Of a stretch of DNA of 64,000 nucleotides, positions 21,221 through 34,739 are shown one piece after another; the first letter of the stretch is position 1, and each line of letters starts with the position of its first letter. The stretch is from the NCBI RefSeq assembly GCF_004011695.2, contig NC_082421.1, positions 1 through 64,000 on the forward strand, read 5' to 3'. A program made the translations under genes and the position numbers. A model generated the notes under the pieces. It saw nothing but the letters and a program-made list of their open reading frames with translations, ran no database searches and was not told the origin of the DNA. The DNA is from Ascochyta rabiei (lineage: Eukaryota; Ascomycota; Dothideomycetes; Pleosporales; Didymellaceae).

Positions 21221-23011
21221 ATGTCACTATCTAATCTACCCTAGATCTCCGCGTTAGAAGATGCCGCCGAGCAATTCGATGGCGGGCCCCAGAGCTTCCC
21301 GCTAGCCAGCGAGTTGAGCTTTGCCCACAGGCTCGCATACGACCCGCCGAACCTAGACTACTAAAAGCTGTTTTAGAACAAGGCTACTGTCTTAGACTTG
21401 CAGCGTGATGCTCTATTGCACCTGCACAGCGCAGGCTGGCTGGTTCTGGACGAGACGAGTGTCTGCAAGCCTGTCTTTGTTGCCTACTTAGTGCTGTCGG
21501 CGATATGGCTGTTGAGGGAGACGCTCAACAAGGACGCGCTGCCTGCTGATGCTTAGGCCTGGTTAGTCTCTGCAGCGCAGGATCTTGCAAGCAGCCTAAG
21601 CGACAGCTTCTAGAAGGAACCCCCTTCAGCGCAGCGGCCCTGTAATTCCCTACTACTGTTAACAAAGCGTGCTACTGCATCTAGCTCAGCGCGGCCGTTC
21701 AAGCGCCTCCGACAAGCCACCGAGCCTCCCAGCCCTGCGGCGCCGCTGGAAGCAGAGGACGAAGCGGAGGAACCTGAGCAGCTTGCGCCGCCCTGCGAAC
21801 CTGAGGCGGCTAAGGACCCTAAAGAGCCCGTCCATGGACAGGTTGGACAGGAGGAACCTGCCCAGATCACGAGCGTCTCTAACAAAAACCGCCGTGCTAA
21901 GCAGGAGCGCGCCAGGAAGCTGGAGCTTATGCAAGCGCAGAAGAAACAGGACCTTAGGTTAGTGCCGCTGCCTAAGTCGGCATCCCGCAGGGAACACGGT
22001 GCCTATGCCTCCATCTCGCGGCAGGATAAGCTGTTTATCTCTTAGATCCTTAAGCAGCTGGTTAACAACAACAACCTGTACAGCAGTACCGCAACGCCTT
22101 ACCTGACAGCTTCTGGCATACTTAAAAAGGCCGACTCCATCAGCAACACTACCTCCCAGGCCTCTGCAGCTGCGTTTCTGCGGAGCTGGCGCACATAAGG
22201 CTTACCCTTTGCGCAGAAGTCTGTTAAGGATCACCCGTCCGCTTCCTTGCGCACCCGCTGGTCGCTGTCGCAGAAGAGCAGTGCCTCGACTGTGCCGAAG
22301 AGCGCGCTCGCCTCCGCCTAGAGCCTGTGCAATTGCTACAAGCAGGAGTTAGATATTATCTATATCAAGTACCGCTGGGCTATAGCTTTCCTTAGTAAGG
22401 CCTACACTAAGAGGATGGACTAGATCAAGGAGCAAGACGTCGCCCGCAGCAGGGATGCTAAGAACTGAGGCGGCAGGGGCAAAGTCAGCTCCGAGGCCAT
22501 AGACGCCCTGCTGCTGTCTGTCACCGCCACGTCAGGGCCTCAGCAGCGTCAGCAATTTAAGAAGTGGCTGCACTAAGCGCTCTGCTGGTACAAAGCAGCT
22601 AAGCAACTTAGCTAGGGTATGCTCTGCCTAATACTGCACAACATTATCTCTAACTTGTAGGTTAAGAACAATCTCTGCATCCCCTTCTGGTATATCTGGC
22701 TTAAGTTAGTTATAGAGGTGAATCTGGAGGCCTACAAAGCAAGCATGGCCTTAGACGCCTGGCTAGGCTCAGAAGGCATCTCTGGCGGATCTATCAGCGA
22801 GAAGGCAACGCTGTCAATTAAGGCAAACACGCCAACATCAGCGACGCAAGTGGAGGAGATTAAAGACAGCGAGCTGGAAGACGGCGAAGATGGTGACGAC
22901 TACAGCGTTGAGCCTGCGCCCTCCTAAAGGACTACAAACAGCCCTGCGGTCGCCCGTGCCATGCGCCAGCTTACCTTAATTGAGCTCTGTAAGCCTTTTG
23001 CAGGCACGTAG
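21221..23011 (+). pseudogene. P2: partner gene copy, RIP-mutated
   Basis: The ATG at 21221 aligns with the start inferred for P1. The reading frame is largely continuous in sense but carries many TAG/TAA codons. Family blocks are present: SFPLASE, HSAGWLV, VLSAIWLLRE, GAYASISRQDK, FLRSWRT, GSEGISGGSI. The acidic tail KDSELEDGEDGD is followed by a TAA at 22925, and in the same frame come the terminal RQLTLIELCKPF and the stop at 23011. Paralogue of P5. Confidence 0.8.
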
Positions 23012-23389
23012 TGTGCTGTAATTAATTGCTCTGTGCTGTGCATTTAGTGTGTTACTTTCTTACGTTAGTGTTTATGGTGTTAATGTTCTGCTGCGTTAAT
23101 GCAGTCATTGTCCGCGCGCTAGCGCAACCCTAACCACAACAACAAACCCTACCCCTATGATTTACAAAGCTGATTTTGCTACAACTTGCACAGGTAATGC
23201 AGGTTATTAACGCAAAATATATGTCTAAGTTTGAAGCAGATCTAATCTGTTGTTGCAGAATAACCGTAGTTAGGAGAAAAACCAACCGTACCCATAATAA
23301 GATATCCGCGCAAAATCTGTAGCCCTGGTCCCTAACAAATCCGTACCCCTAAATCAACCATTAGAATGGTTGGCCTACCCATCTTGGTT
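23012..23389. other. Spacer after P2
   Basis: A degenerate telomere-like stretch (AACCCTAACC, then AAACCCTACCCC, about 23126-23157) is followed by AT-richer sequence. No gene is seen. The matching place after P5 (about 38205-38250) also has CCTAACCCTAAC. Confidence 0.6.
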
Positions 23390-23919
23390 AGATCTTCAAC
23401 CCGTACGTCCGCAAATCCAACATCAACTGCATCAGGCTGTAGCTGCCGCGCACCATAAACTGGTCTATTATCTCCTGCACGAACTGTAAACATCCTTTGC
23501 GCCAGCGTTAGGGCAGGTTACTGCTGTCGTCGCTCTTGTACGCGCTGTTACTGTCGAACTTGTCTTTATTATCCAACAGGCCTAACAACTCTAACGCCTG
23601 CTGCACGACCATGAACCGCGCTACCTTAATAACAGCCAACAAAACAGGCAGATACTGCTCAGCACCTTTCTATCCATTCTCCTTCACACCTAACACGGCC
23701 AATGCGCACACTAACAGGCTGTCGTACTCCTTGCGCGTAATTAACTGGCTTAACAACGCAATGCAAAACTCCAAACACGCCTTCTAGATGCTTAACAACC
23801 TCTCTAGCTTACTGATGGCGTTAGTGGTAGGCTTGGCTGTGTCTGTCTCTATCTCGTCGATGGCTTTGTTAACGTCTGCCATGGTCTCGTCTTCTTCGTC
23901 TTCGTCCTCCACCTCTTCC

Positions 23920-23950
<31 letters not shown>

Positions 23951-25016
23951 TAACGCTTCTCTCCGCCGCCTCAACCAACGCCTCCCATGCCTCTCGCTGC
24001 TGGCGGGTGAAACGATACGCTGGACTCTTCCACACATGCTCCTGTTGCGTTTATACAAAAAACATTAATATCTGCTGCTACAGCCGCGTGTGGTTGCTAA
24101 TCGACTTCTCGTCCATGTACGGCTGCAACGGCTGGAATCGCGTCTGGTGCTTCTCTGTCCAGATCGCCTCTAGCCGCACGAACACGCCGATGCGGTAGAT
24201 GACGGACGCTTAACTGAACCGCGCCAATCCCTCTATCGCTGCCCACATTGCTGCCTCTACAGGCTCAGCCTGCTGCTCCTGCCTGGGATCAGGCTCTGCC
24301 ACAGGTTCCTTGATGCACGCTATCAGCTTGGGTCGCTCCATGCCCACTAAATACGGCAACCACTGCGTCCGCTCCAACCACAGGTTTACCTCGTCTTTCT
24401 CTCCCTCCTGGATGGTGTTTTGCGTCCGCATCTTGACGTTGGCCTACGCCTTGGCCATCTGCTCGCCCACCTGCGCCCATGCCGCGTTGCCATCTGGCAC
24501 GACGTCTGGGCCATTGTCGTCAGGCTGCTCAACCTCAAAATACTGCGACCCCAGGCCCTAGACTAACAACTGCTGGCAATAGATTCTCTTACAACCCTTG
24601 CTGATGCGCTCTTGTATCTCTGCCTTCTCTACCCAGCTCAGACAACCTCCTTTTTCTGCTACTGACCAACTGTAGGTCTTCTGCCAATGCTTCCTTATTG
24701 CCTCTGCGCTTCAGAATATCTGACGGCAATGGTCTGCGTCTACCTGACACATTAACCTGTCTGCGTAAACTAGCAACTAATGTATAGGCTGAATAGCCTA
24801 GCTTAGCACTTCTAACTCTCCTATATATTAAATTAATCTGGCCTAACTGCTTACGTCTTCTGCTACTAACTCGGCTTGCTTCCGGCTGACACGATGACGC
24901 TGCAAATGACTCCTGACCTGGCTAGGCAAAACGCCGTGTCTACACTCTTTGCAAACTGCCAACGCGTACTCAACCAAATGCTTAAAATACTCGCCTGCAA
25001 CGCTATCCTCTGTCAT
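23390..25016 (-). pseudogene. H3: 5' fragment of a helicase gene
   Basis: The ATG at 25014-25016 opens an OrsD-type finger (VCKECRHGVLPSQV..HLQRH). The copy then follows the H2 order: WLERTQWLPYL, FTRQQREAWEAL, acidic EEEEEEVEDEDEE. It stops abruptly near 23390, before the recombinase-like core. Several TAG/TAA codons interrupt it. There is no P gene upstream of it; the alpha repeat of unit 3 begins about 500 bases away. Confidence 0.75.
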
Positions 25017-25520
25017 GATTGCTGCTGAACGTTGAACTGTGGATGAATAATAACAATTGGTAACACAGGGTTGTGCTGGTATACTGTAGGTTACCAGTAA
25101 TTGTTTGCATTTTACTATACTTAACTACAGTCTGCATGTTATATATTGCGTTGTAGACGCGTCCTACCTCTTATATGTGTAATACAACTACACGCGTAGT
25201 TAACGTTTGTAATTGCTGGTTGTTATCTCGGAACGTCTCCGAACCTGGTCGCTTAGGTTCTCCCAACCTCACGAACCTTACCCCAACCTCTAACACAAAA
25301 CCCTAACGCACGTAACCACGCATGCTATAGGGATATAATTTCGCTAAAGTATATAACTAAATGCGCTAATTAATATACTTAAATTTGGGGTTAATTAACT
25401 AGTAGAAACCTAACTGGACCAATTGCTTTAAGTTTTCTGGAGTCAGCCATACGTGATGTAGTCTACGCAGGGAAAATGAATATCCTAGTACGTTAAAAAC
25501 TGGAGGAAGTACTGCCTCCA
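25017..25520. other. Spacer upstream of H3
   Basis: This is AT-rich sequence with no gene, no P-like reading frame and no copy of the conserved H/P promoter block. Confidence 0.5.
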
Positions 25521-26720
25521 GTTGCAGCCCTGGGATAGGGGCCTCTTCTTCTTCTTTGCTATTGCCAACCACTGCGCTCAGCGTCCTTGTAACACATTAT
25601 CACAGCTTACCTCTCTACCGCTTTGCTATGTTAACCTCTCGATGATACCTCATCACGGCTGTGTCGCCTACCTCTTCTCCTTTCTTAACTGCTGCGCTTA
25701 TTGTGTATTCCTACAGACCCTCTGCCTACCCCTCTTCTCTCTCTTACGCTTATATTACGGGTCTCTTTACAGGTTGCAGCTGTTCTCTACCTGTTGCGTG
25801 TCTTTCTACAGGCCTCTGTTCCTCTGTCTGCTTGCCCCAAACACCGGCAACCCTAACCCTACTCTGACTTGCGTACCAGCCCAAACCTAACTCTAATATT
25901 TTATTTTATTTCTGCCTTAACGTTAACCTGCTTACTGCTATCTTACTACTAAACGTCTGTTTAGTCTTCCCCTCTGCACGTTTGCACTGTTTGTGTTACT
26001 GTTTATTAATTTTGACTTCCTTGATTTTTGCGTGATGCTCTTGCATGCAAGTCAGCCGAGCATCTCCGAAAATGCGCAACCTTAATCCAGCCTCAACGCT
26101 AACCCGATTCTATCTCTGCTACCTGCGTGCTGTTATACTGCTGCATAAACAACACTTCTCTAATTACTACTACTATTACGTTGCTAAAAAAAAATTTGCT
26201 ATTAACCTGCTCTCTGTACCGCTTATCTATCTTTATAACTGCCCCTTCACTCTTATGTGACACTTAATGAGCCTACCGCCCACCCACTTTCTCTTCTTCA
26301 CCCTGCTCCTCCTTCACTCTTAATCGCTCCGCTCCGGGGGCACATCCACGGGCCCCCCGCCCACCCCTCTACTCCCCCTCTCCCGTAATACCTTATCACG
26401 GCCCCACCCACCTCCCCTCTTTCTCCTTCACCCTCTACCGCCCTGCTCGACTGCTTTGTGACACCTAACGGGCCTACCGCCCACCTTTCTCTTACGCACT
26501 ACAACATCTACAGGTTCAGGAATGCCTTTCTAGCTGCGGCACCACAATCGGTTTTGCTAAACTTCCCCTAACTACTGCTCTATCTTGTAACAACACTCTC
26601 TAAAGCCCTAAAACACCTTTTTACATGTTGTCCCTATCCTAATTAATCTGCCTAAACCCCCTAATGACCTTTTTAAATGCCTCCTCTTCTCTGTATCTTT
26701 CTTTTCCTAAATTCTTGTTA
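25521..26720. repeat. Alpha repeat region, unit 3 copy
   Basis: Bases 25545-25720 match 14630-14790. Bases 26100-26590 match 3672-4250 with mostly C-to-T and G-to-A differences. An interstitial CAACCCTAACCCTA lies at about 25851-25864, followed by CTGACTTGCGT. A small remnant of a helicase 3' end closes it (about 26590-26720). Confidence 0.75.
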
Positions 26721-26729
26721 TCTTAATCC

Positions 26730-27160
26730 TGCGCTTTCTTTTTAATACAAACGGGTGCTTTAGGTCAGGGACTTACTTGGTTTTAGGTGCTCTGCCTAGA
26801 TTATAGGCTCTTCTTAGGTTACGTGCTCTTTCTAGGCTGTTGGCTTTTCTTAAATAATCAGCTCTTACTAATTTAGGGTTACTAATGTGGACTTCCTTAG
26901 TTGGGCGGGGGACCCCTTTTGGACCACTTAGGTTGGTGGTCTACTTTCAGACCACCTGGGGTGGATACCACTTTTGGACCACTTAGAGTAGCGCACTACT
27001 TTGCGCACTACTTAGGGAACTACTTAGGGTGGCGCATTGCTTAGCGCACTAATTGTGGACCACTTAGGGAACCACTTGGGGAACCACTTGGGGAACCACT
27101 TAGGGAACCACTTGGGATACCGCTTGGGCTTAGGGGGGGCTACCACAATCGGATGATATA
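26730..27160. repeat. G-rich repeat region, unit 3 copy
   Basis: Degenerate GGGAACCACTTGG and GGACCACTTAGG units correspond to 4600-5040. The strict 18-bp array seen in unit 1 is absent here. Confidence 0.7.
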
Positions 27161-27189
27161 ATTAGATTCCCTAAACTCTCCTACACTAC

Positions 27190-30100
27190 TCTTCTATCTC
27201 ACAACAATACACTACAAACGCCTAAAATACCTAACACATCTTGTTACTTTCAATTCCGCCCTACTGCTTCTTCTTCCTAAACCACTTAACAATCCGCTTA
27301 AATGCCTCCCCCTGCTCTTTCTGCTCCTGCCATCGTACTCCCTCCTCCACCATCCGCTCTTACGCCCATTCCGTGAAACTATCTAACTACCTGGCCCAAA
27401 TCAACGCAATCGACGCGATTAACACGCCACAGTACTAACAACTTCTGCCAACTTTCCTTATCTATCCGCTATCTGCTTAGCTCTTATACCTTTCGCATAT
27501 CGCCTGCAGGATGCTACACTTAAAATAACACAAAAACTTCTCCTACTAAATAGAACTTGTAATAATTGTTACTCCTTTACAAATCTCCTCTGCGTCTGTT
27601 ACTGTGCAATCCGCCATCCTATAACCTTCACACCCTTCTCCCTACGCCCTGCATCGCTGGCATCCCTCCTTCCACTCGTCCAACACCTCTTCTAATCCTT
27701 AGATCTCTGCCAAACCCTCGGTCTGTAACTCCATCTCTCTTTGCGCCGCCAACCTTTGTGCTCTTCCCTCCTGATCGAACGCTAGCCTTTCTTTCTTATC
27801 CCTAATCCCTCCTGCCTCTTGCCCGTTGTCTTCGTCTTCTCTCCTGTTTTCGTCTTCTCTTGCACGCTCTGCCTCTCTCCCAGTCTTACACCCAACACAC
27901 CTGCTACATTTCTCTTTATTAACTTCGCAACCTACTCTGTCTATTCTCCTATCTATCTCCCTATCCAACACAACTCTTATACATCTGTTAGTTGTAATAA
28001 ACTCCTACATCTCTTTATCTACCCTACCCTAACTTCCTTCTTACATGCTGCCATCTTGACAGTACCTCTCCCCTCTTACGATAATCGCTTTACTCTTCTG
28101 CCCATCTTGTCCTGCTTGCCCGCTTTCTTGCGCATAATCCTGCAACTTTCTAACAATCCTAATGTGGATCACTACTTAGATAGTAGGCGCATCTACCCCT
28201 AAACCTAACGCATTAGTTGCTGTAAAAACTTGCTGTTGTCCCTCTGTTAACTGGCGCACCAACTCTGCCTTCTTGCCTCTGCTCCCTACCTGCCGGTGGT
28301 AACAAACACAACCTAGCAACCTGGCTAATTAAACCGTCTTAGCCACCGTGTCGCAGTACACAATGATCTGGCCAGGCATCAGGTACTGCCGCTTCTTCTC
28401 CTCTACTAACTGTACCAACACCTTGTCTTTGTCTTCCTCCTTCTGATTGTACTGCTGTATCTGGTACTTAACGTTCTTCCAGGTCGTTAGACCCCAGAAC
28501 CACTGGCATTGCTTCTTGGCTGGCAACCCCATTAATGCAATAAACTCGCCCTTGTCTCTTAGCTGCATAGTTGCTGTCAAGTACACCAGCTGTGTCTCTG
28601 CCTTTACTAAGTCCCGCAACACCAACATCTACGTCCTCTATCTGCTTATTAAATCTAACACAACATAACATTTATTAACAACAATTTAGTCTAACCGCCC
28701 TATAGCTCGTTGCCGGTTAATAAAACCCCCAAAACTCTCGCTGACCGCCGATTCGGGCGTGACCAACACTACTGACGCCCATTCCTGCGGTTTCTAACTG
28801 TCCCACTCTACACACTCAATTCTGGCTTAAACGCACCTGTCTTTCAAGTTGCTGCGCAACAAAACCAGTGGCACAACAACAACTGTAACGCTGGTGGAAC
28901 ACAACGCCAGCAATATAAACGCCATGCTCTTGCCTGCTCCTGTGCCTATAACTACAACGATCGGACTCTTCTGGTGCATAATGGCTTTGATGGCCGGCCG
29001 TTGCACGCTCCTGAACCTGGCCCCCTTCTGCACTAAATGTTCCAACTGACACTAGATGTCTACCGTACGCATCTTCCTCTAACACTAAAATTCTTCCTTA
29101 ATTGCCTCTTTCCTGACCTCTGCTGCTTGCGTTCCTTTCTTAGGCTGCTTCTCTAACGCTAACTTAAATAACAAAAACCAATGCCATTCTATACTCACTT
29201 ACCGCAATGCCACTTGCTAGGCCTTGGTACTGAACGGCGACTTGGTGATAGGTCTCCTGTAAACTGTGCCGCTAATCTTAGAGCTGTGCCCTGTCTGTAT
29301 GTTAAACGCCTCGTCCTCTTTGTCCTTATCTTTATCACCCTCTACAACCGCCTTAATTACTACTTTGTTGTTAATATATCTTTGATATATTGCCTTAGTA
29401 CTGTGTCTCTACAACATAATGTTTAATTTTACGCCTAACTACCGTATTAATACGCGCTAGATTGCCTGCCGAACCCAGTTGGTATCCCATTGCTTGGGTC
29501 CACGCAACGACGGTCCCTCCTCTTCTTCATCGTCTTCGTCCGCGCCCTGTCGCCAACCATCCCTCCTACCCTCACCCTTGTCGCTCTCCTGTGCTCTTTT
29601 TCCACGTTACAGCCGTGCCTACGGCTCCTCCTTCCTTGGCTCCCATATGAATGGGCTGGCTTCCTTAGCTGCCCCTCTCCCAACAGCACCCTCTAGCTTC
29701 CTCCAAAACAGCATAACTATCCACAAATAATAAAACAACAATTTGCCTACCTTACGCGGTAAATAACAGTAGATAATCTTGGCCTTTGTGCTGGCCCTGA
29801 TGCCTTTGTGGTACATGGTTACATACACTATTAACCTGTCCTTAATAAACACACTATAGCTCTTGCCATTCGGACTATTCATATACTGGACTGTTACCAC
29901 TTCTGTTCTACGTGCTGGCTGCCCCCTAGTTATGTGCACTAAGACTAACAAATGCTCTTAGAACGCTTGTATGGCCTTCTTGTATTTTCTTACTACCTGC
30001 GCTCTCCACACTACCCCGCGTCCTTTGGGTACAGACGGATCGGTGGCTTAAACGTCTACAAATGCTTCTTGTAACCTCTTCTTGTAGATCACGCAATAAG

Positions 30101-32084
30101 CCAACTAATTCTTCCTGTTAACGCCTCTAAACGTGTTGCGCTTGTCCTGGAAAAAATTCCACCCAACCTTTATCTCGGCTGGGTTGTTAACGATGCTGTC
30201 CCAATCAATGGCTGGCAACGGCGTGGCCCCTTCTGCTAACCGACCATCCTTGTTAATGTCTAGCAACATTAACTGCTTTTGTAATTCAAACTGTGTCGTC
30301 TCTACCAACCTGTAGATTATTAACTACAAACCAGGCATTATAAACTAAATGTGGCCGTACAACAATGTGTCCCTAACCTACTTAATTATGCCGTCCACGT
30401 TAGTGTTAAACCGAATCTTCATGCCATACGTCCTTAATCGCAACAGCCAATCTATCAGGCTGGGTGTGCCGCCGTAGCTAGTCAGCGTCATGAAACGATT
30501 AGCGCTCTCCTAAACTAAATCAAAATGGCTTACAGCTAACTCTTCGGCGTCCTGCTGGGCGAATCCCTCCTTCTCCATCAGCTCGGCCACGCGGTCTTGA
30601 CGCGTCTTCACCGCCATATACAACACTAACATCCTTACAACAGTAACAACAGCAGAAATTATAGGCGTGTATGCTAACGCGTCCTTCCACCTATAATTGC
30701 TGTCTATCCCTATAACTGCTGTAGCGCTAACGAACGCACTCTTGTACTTGTTGTCCTTTAAATAATAGTCCAACAACAACAGTAAAAGCCCTAACACATG
30801 ACCCTCCAATAATGCCTCCTCCTCTTCGTCCATTTCCTCTTCACTCTCTGAGTTGTTGTCTCCGCCTTCGATCGGTTGGCGCTCGCTTTCGGCTTCAGCT
30901 TCCGCTTCTTCCTCGTCCTCACCTACGACTTGCTTGATCTTCCACAGCCACAAGATCTGGCTCGCTGTCAATCGATACGGCGGCCTCTGTCCCTAAACTT
31001 CCTTTAATTTACCCTCCCCGTTCTCTCCCTCACCCCTATTCTCTCCCTCACCCCTATCCTCTTCCTTATCTGCCTCTGTTTCCTGTGCTTTAACAGTCTC
31101 TAACTTATAGGTCTGCCAAATGTAACAGATAAAGGACAACTACTAACTAGCATACTTAGTTATTGTTTTGCCTGTCTAGCGTGCATTAAACAGCTTCTTG
31201 TTGGTCTCGCTTCCTATCTCGCGGCGGTTGACATAGTTCATTGCTAGGAAACCAACAATGCTCAGACGTGACGCCTGCTGGGCCTTCCAAATCACCATCT
31301 TTACCGCCTAACAAACTTTGCTTAACACCTTCTTGTTCCTCTTAGGTTTTTAGGTTAACGCTAGCAACTATTCGCAGTCTAAGCTGCCTAAATAACAGGC
31401 CTAACTAGTCTGGTTCAGCCATGCGTGTGTAACATGCCGGTTGTAGTCTAGGTCGATCTGGGCGTTGGCGTTCTTGTCGACCTCGTCTAGCACGGCGGTG
31501 GTCTCTTGGAACACTGCCTCCAACTGCTGCTGGATGATCACGCTTTCCCCTCCTGTGTCCTCTCTGTCCTGGCGTCTAACTTTAAACAAATGCCCTAACT
31601 GTCCTGTGTGTATAAACTTTTAGCAATATACGCTCTCTACCCACATATAGTTAGTCTCTCTGCGCAACCCTTTAGACGTCCGCCCTCTCTTCTATAGGTT
31701 CGTCCAGCTGTGTTTGTTATAGCAATGTAGCTGCATGTCTTGCACAGTCTAGCAGATATAGCCGCATACTGTTATATTGTTCTCCTTTACTTCGCACTTA
31801 AAACTGTCTTGCCATATCCTTAAATAGGGAATAGGATTGGATCCTAGCTCTGGATACACGACTTCGTCCTCGTTTTCTGCCAAGTCGTTCATTGCCTACA
31901 CAGCCTGGGCAATGTCTGTTTGTGTGCTTACGGTTACATACGCATACTTGCTGTTTAAGTAGGTAGCTACATAGGCCTTAACAACGCCTATGCCGCATTC
32001 TTTGCAAACAACGATGCAGCAGCTAGGGATATGCACAAATATGGTGTTAAATTAATCTATTGTGCTTTGCGGTTGCAAGTGCAT
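27190..32084 (-). pseudogene. H4: full-length helicase copy, RIP-mutated
   Basis: The ATG at 32082-32084 is followed after ten codons by a TAA and then the finger VCKECGIGVVKAYV. The copy contains an acidic stretch near 30850, NNPAEIKVGWNF, the recombinase-like GQPARRTEVV (about 29910), the Lys/Arg hairpin YHKGIRASTKAKI and Walker A GTGAGKS (about 28935). LTATM lies near 28570 and IIVYCDTV near 28350. The Cys-rich tail ends near 27190. I could not identify the H-x8-Y motif securely. Frame breaks are numerous. P4 diverges from its 5' end. Confidence 0.78.
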
Positions 32085-32641
32085 CTTCTGATTTCCAGTT
32101 AGGCTCTATTTACTATCTAAACTTGTGTCTTCCCCTCTCCTTACTAACCTCTTTAATTTCATATCCCTCTGTTGTATCACCGTTCTATATTTAGCCGATA
32201 TCCCTATGTTCTTTAATTAGATAGGTAGATGCTATGTAGTCTGCGCAATGACAATCAAACCTCTGCACAGTTCTGCCTCACCAAAACTACGCGGACAACG
32301 TTGCACAGTGTTTCTGTGCAAGTGCAACTTAAAACACTATATCTGAATTTCTAAAATCTTACCTAAAAAAGATTATTACTGTTTACCCTCTTGAAGTTAG
32401 GTGGCTGGTTGGTGTGGTGTGGTGTGGTGATGCGCTAGGCGCGGACCGACTTTCGGCGGCATTTTGTACGAAAGTTTAGCGGCCACTACCCTTAACTGTT
32501 CTACTACTACACCAGCTACTACCCTATACATTAATCAATTACCTCTTACATTAGTTATCTACCTTCTTAGTTAGTTACCTACCTCCTAAATTATTTACCT
32601 GCCTTCTAAATTATTACCTACCTTATAGGTTAGTCAACTAC
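32085..32641. promoter_or_regulatory. H4/P4 divergent spacer
   Basis: The conserved divergent-promoter block is at 32403-32460 (GCTGGTTGGTGTGGTG...GCGCGGACCGACTTTCGG). Bases about 32270-32400 (CTCACCAAAACTACG to CCCTCTTGAAGTTAGG) recur, split, at about 34470-34735, telomere-distal of P4. No gene is supported. Confidence 0.5.
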
Positions 32642-34310
32642 GTTATGCAAGGCTGCTAAGCAGTTTAACAGGGGCGCGCGCAGCTTTCCTTTCGCAAGCA
32701 AGCTTAGCATTGTAGACAAATATAGGTACAATCCGCCAAATAAAGACTACGCGAAGCTCTTCTCCTGCCAGGCAACAGTTCCAAGCTCGAAGCGCCGCAG
32801 CAGCCACCACAGACCTCACAGCGCAGGCTGGCTGGTCCCAACCGAGGACACCGACAGCGTGTGCAAGCTGGTCTTTGTTGCCTACTCTCTCCTTTCCGCT
32901 ATCTGGTTGCTGCACGAATCGCTGCCAGAGGGGGCTCTGTCTGACGAGGCCTGGAATCGCCTCGTCTGCGCAGCCCAGTCGCTTGCAGAAGGCACGGGGG
33001 AAGCACCGCCATCCGCGCAAAAGCCGTCTGCCTCTTCTGCTAATCGCAGAAAGCAGCTAACCCCTTCTTTGTGCGTGTTGTCGCCAAAGCGCGCACGCAC
33101 AGAACCCGCAGAGACGCCTCTAAGCAGCCCTTAGCAGTCAGAGCACGGTGAACAATTTGCACAGCGCACCACCAGCATTACTAACAATAACTGCTGTGCT
33201 AAGCAAGCACGTATAAGGAAACTAGACAATACACGCTATAAGAACTGGCTTAGTCTTGGCTTAAGAGAGCCAGGCAGCAAGGTGTCCTCTGCAGAGCGCG
33301 CGGCGTATGCTTCTATCTTGCGACAAGACAAGGCTCTTGTTGCGTGGATCATCAAACAGCCTGTCGCAGAGCACGCCGACTTCTACAGCACTGCCCAGGC
33401 GCCCTATGCCAAGGCTTGCGAGCTTCTAGAGAAGGCGCGCGTGCTAGGCAACCCATCTTCTCGCCACCACACTGCCTAGTTCCTGCAGACCTGGCGGGAG
33501 CGCGGTTCGCCCTTTAGTGGTAGAGTCGCTGTGCAGCACAACGTGCTTCGCTACTCGCAGCAAGGGCGCAATGTGCCCCCAGTGCAGTCTGCCTACCCCA
33601 GGACCACAGACAGAGAGTTCTGCCTGGCTTAGGACAGGTGCAGGCGCTACGCGGGCGTGCTGGCTGCTGTGAACATTAAGTACAGGTGGGCTGAGGCGCT
33701 GCTAGGCAAGGCGTACGCCGACAAGATCCTTCAGATCTAGGAGGGCGACCAAGCCAGCAGCAGCAGCAGATCGCGCAGCCGCAACAGCAAAGGGCAGGTC
33801 CGCACTGAGGCCATCGCAGCCCTGCTGGCGCTTGTTAACCTACACCCTACCCCTAAGGATAGGGAGGCCTTCCGCAAACGCCTAACAGTAGCCACGCGCT
33901 GGTACAGGGTCGCTGAGGGATTAGGCTGGGGCACGCTCATGCTCATGCCGCACAACAAGATTGCAAGCTCCTGGATCGAGTCCACAGTCCGCGCCTGGGG
34001 CCTGGATGCCTGGATTGAGCTGGTAAAGAAGATTCGCCCAGACGTCTGCGCTGCGAGCAAGGCGCTTAAGAACTGGCTAGGGCTAGAAGGCATTGCTGGA
34101 TGTCCTATCAGCGAAAAAGAGATGCTGGGCATTAAGGCAGACGCGCTAACAGCGAGCTGTGCAATTAAGGAGATTCTTAACAGCGAAGAGGACAACAACA
34201 GCGTTGTTGAGCTGTCGCAGGCACACGCAAGCCCAGTGAGCTCTATCGCAGATGCGCCGCTGCGCTAGATAACGCTGCTAGAGTTGTTCTACCCTATAGA
34301 CGAAGTATAA
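32642..34310 (+). pseudogene. P4: partner gene copy
   Basis: In-frame family sequence begins at AAKQFN (about 32650), but the ATG seen in other copies is absent. PPNKDYAKLFSC, RPHSAGWLVPT and LLSAIWLLHES follow, with RAAYASILRQDKALVAWI, RTEAIAALLALV, GWGTLMLMPHNKIASSW, VCAASKALKNWLG and a terminal ITLLELFYPIDEV. Few stops interrupt it (for example the TAG codons at about 33130 and 33476), so it is among the least decayed P copies. It carries the same basic linker with LSPKRARTE as P1 and P6. Confidence 0.75.
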
Positions 34311-34739
34311 TGTTCCTCCAGTGTAGGGTACCTACCGTGTAGACATGTAGTGTTAGTAGGCTTCTTGTAATCAAAAATTCTTGCTGCAGGTATTACATTT
34401 TTATAGTAGTATTGCGTGTTACAGGTATTCTGGTTTCACGTTAGTTCGGTGCAATAACGGTTAAACCTCTGCCTCACCAAAACTACGCAAACAACGTTGC
34501 ACGGTATTTCTACATAAATGCAACATAGCACCCTAAATCTGAGTATGTTAATTAAATCTGCAGGCACAGTTTAGGCTCTGGCAGCTTTATGCGTTAAGTT
34601 GCCGCTCACTATAACCTTAACTGATTTCTTTAAGGTTTTAAAATCAGTAATGCCCCTGTTGTTCAGAACGCTTGGACCTCTAGGAAATCCGCAAGACCAT
34701 TACTGTTCACCCTCTTGAAGTTAGGGCTAAGTTGACTTG
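34311..34739. other. Spacer after P4 with duplicated segment
   Basis: No gene. Pieces around 34470-34540 and 34695-34735 duplicate about 32270-32400 from the H4/P4 spacer, interrupted by unrelated sequence. The join to the H5 fragment at about 34738 is probably a recombination point. Confidence 0.5.
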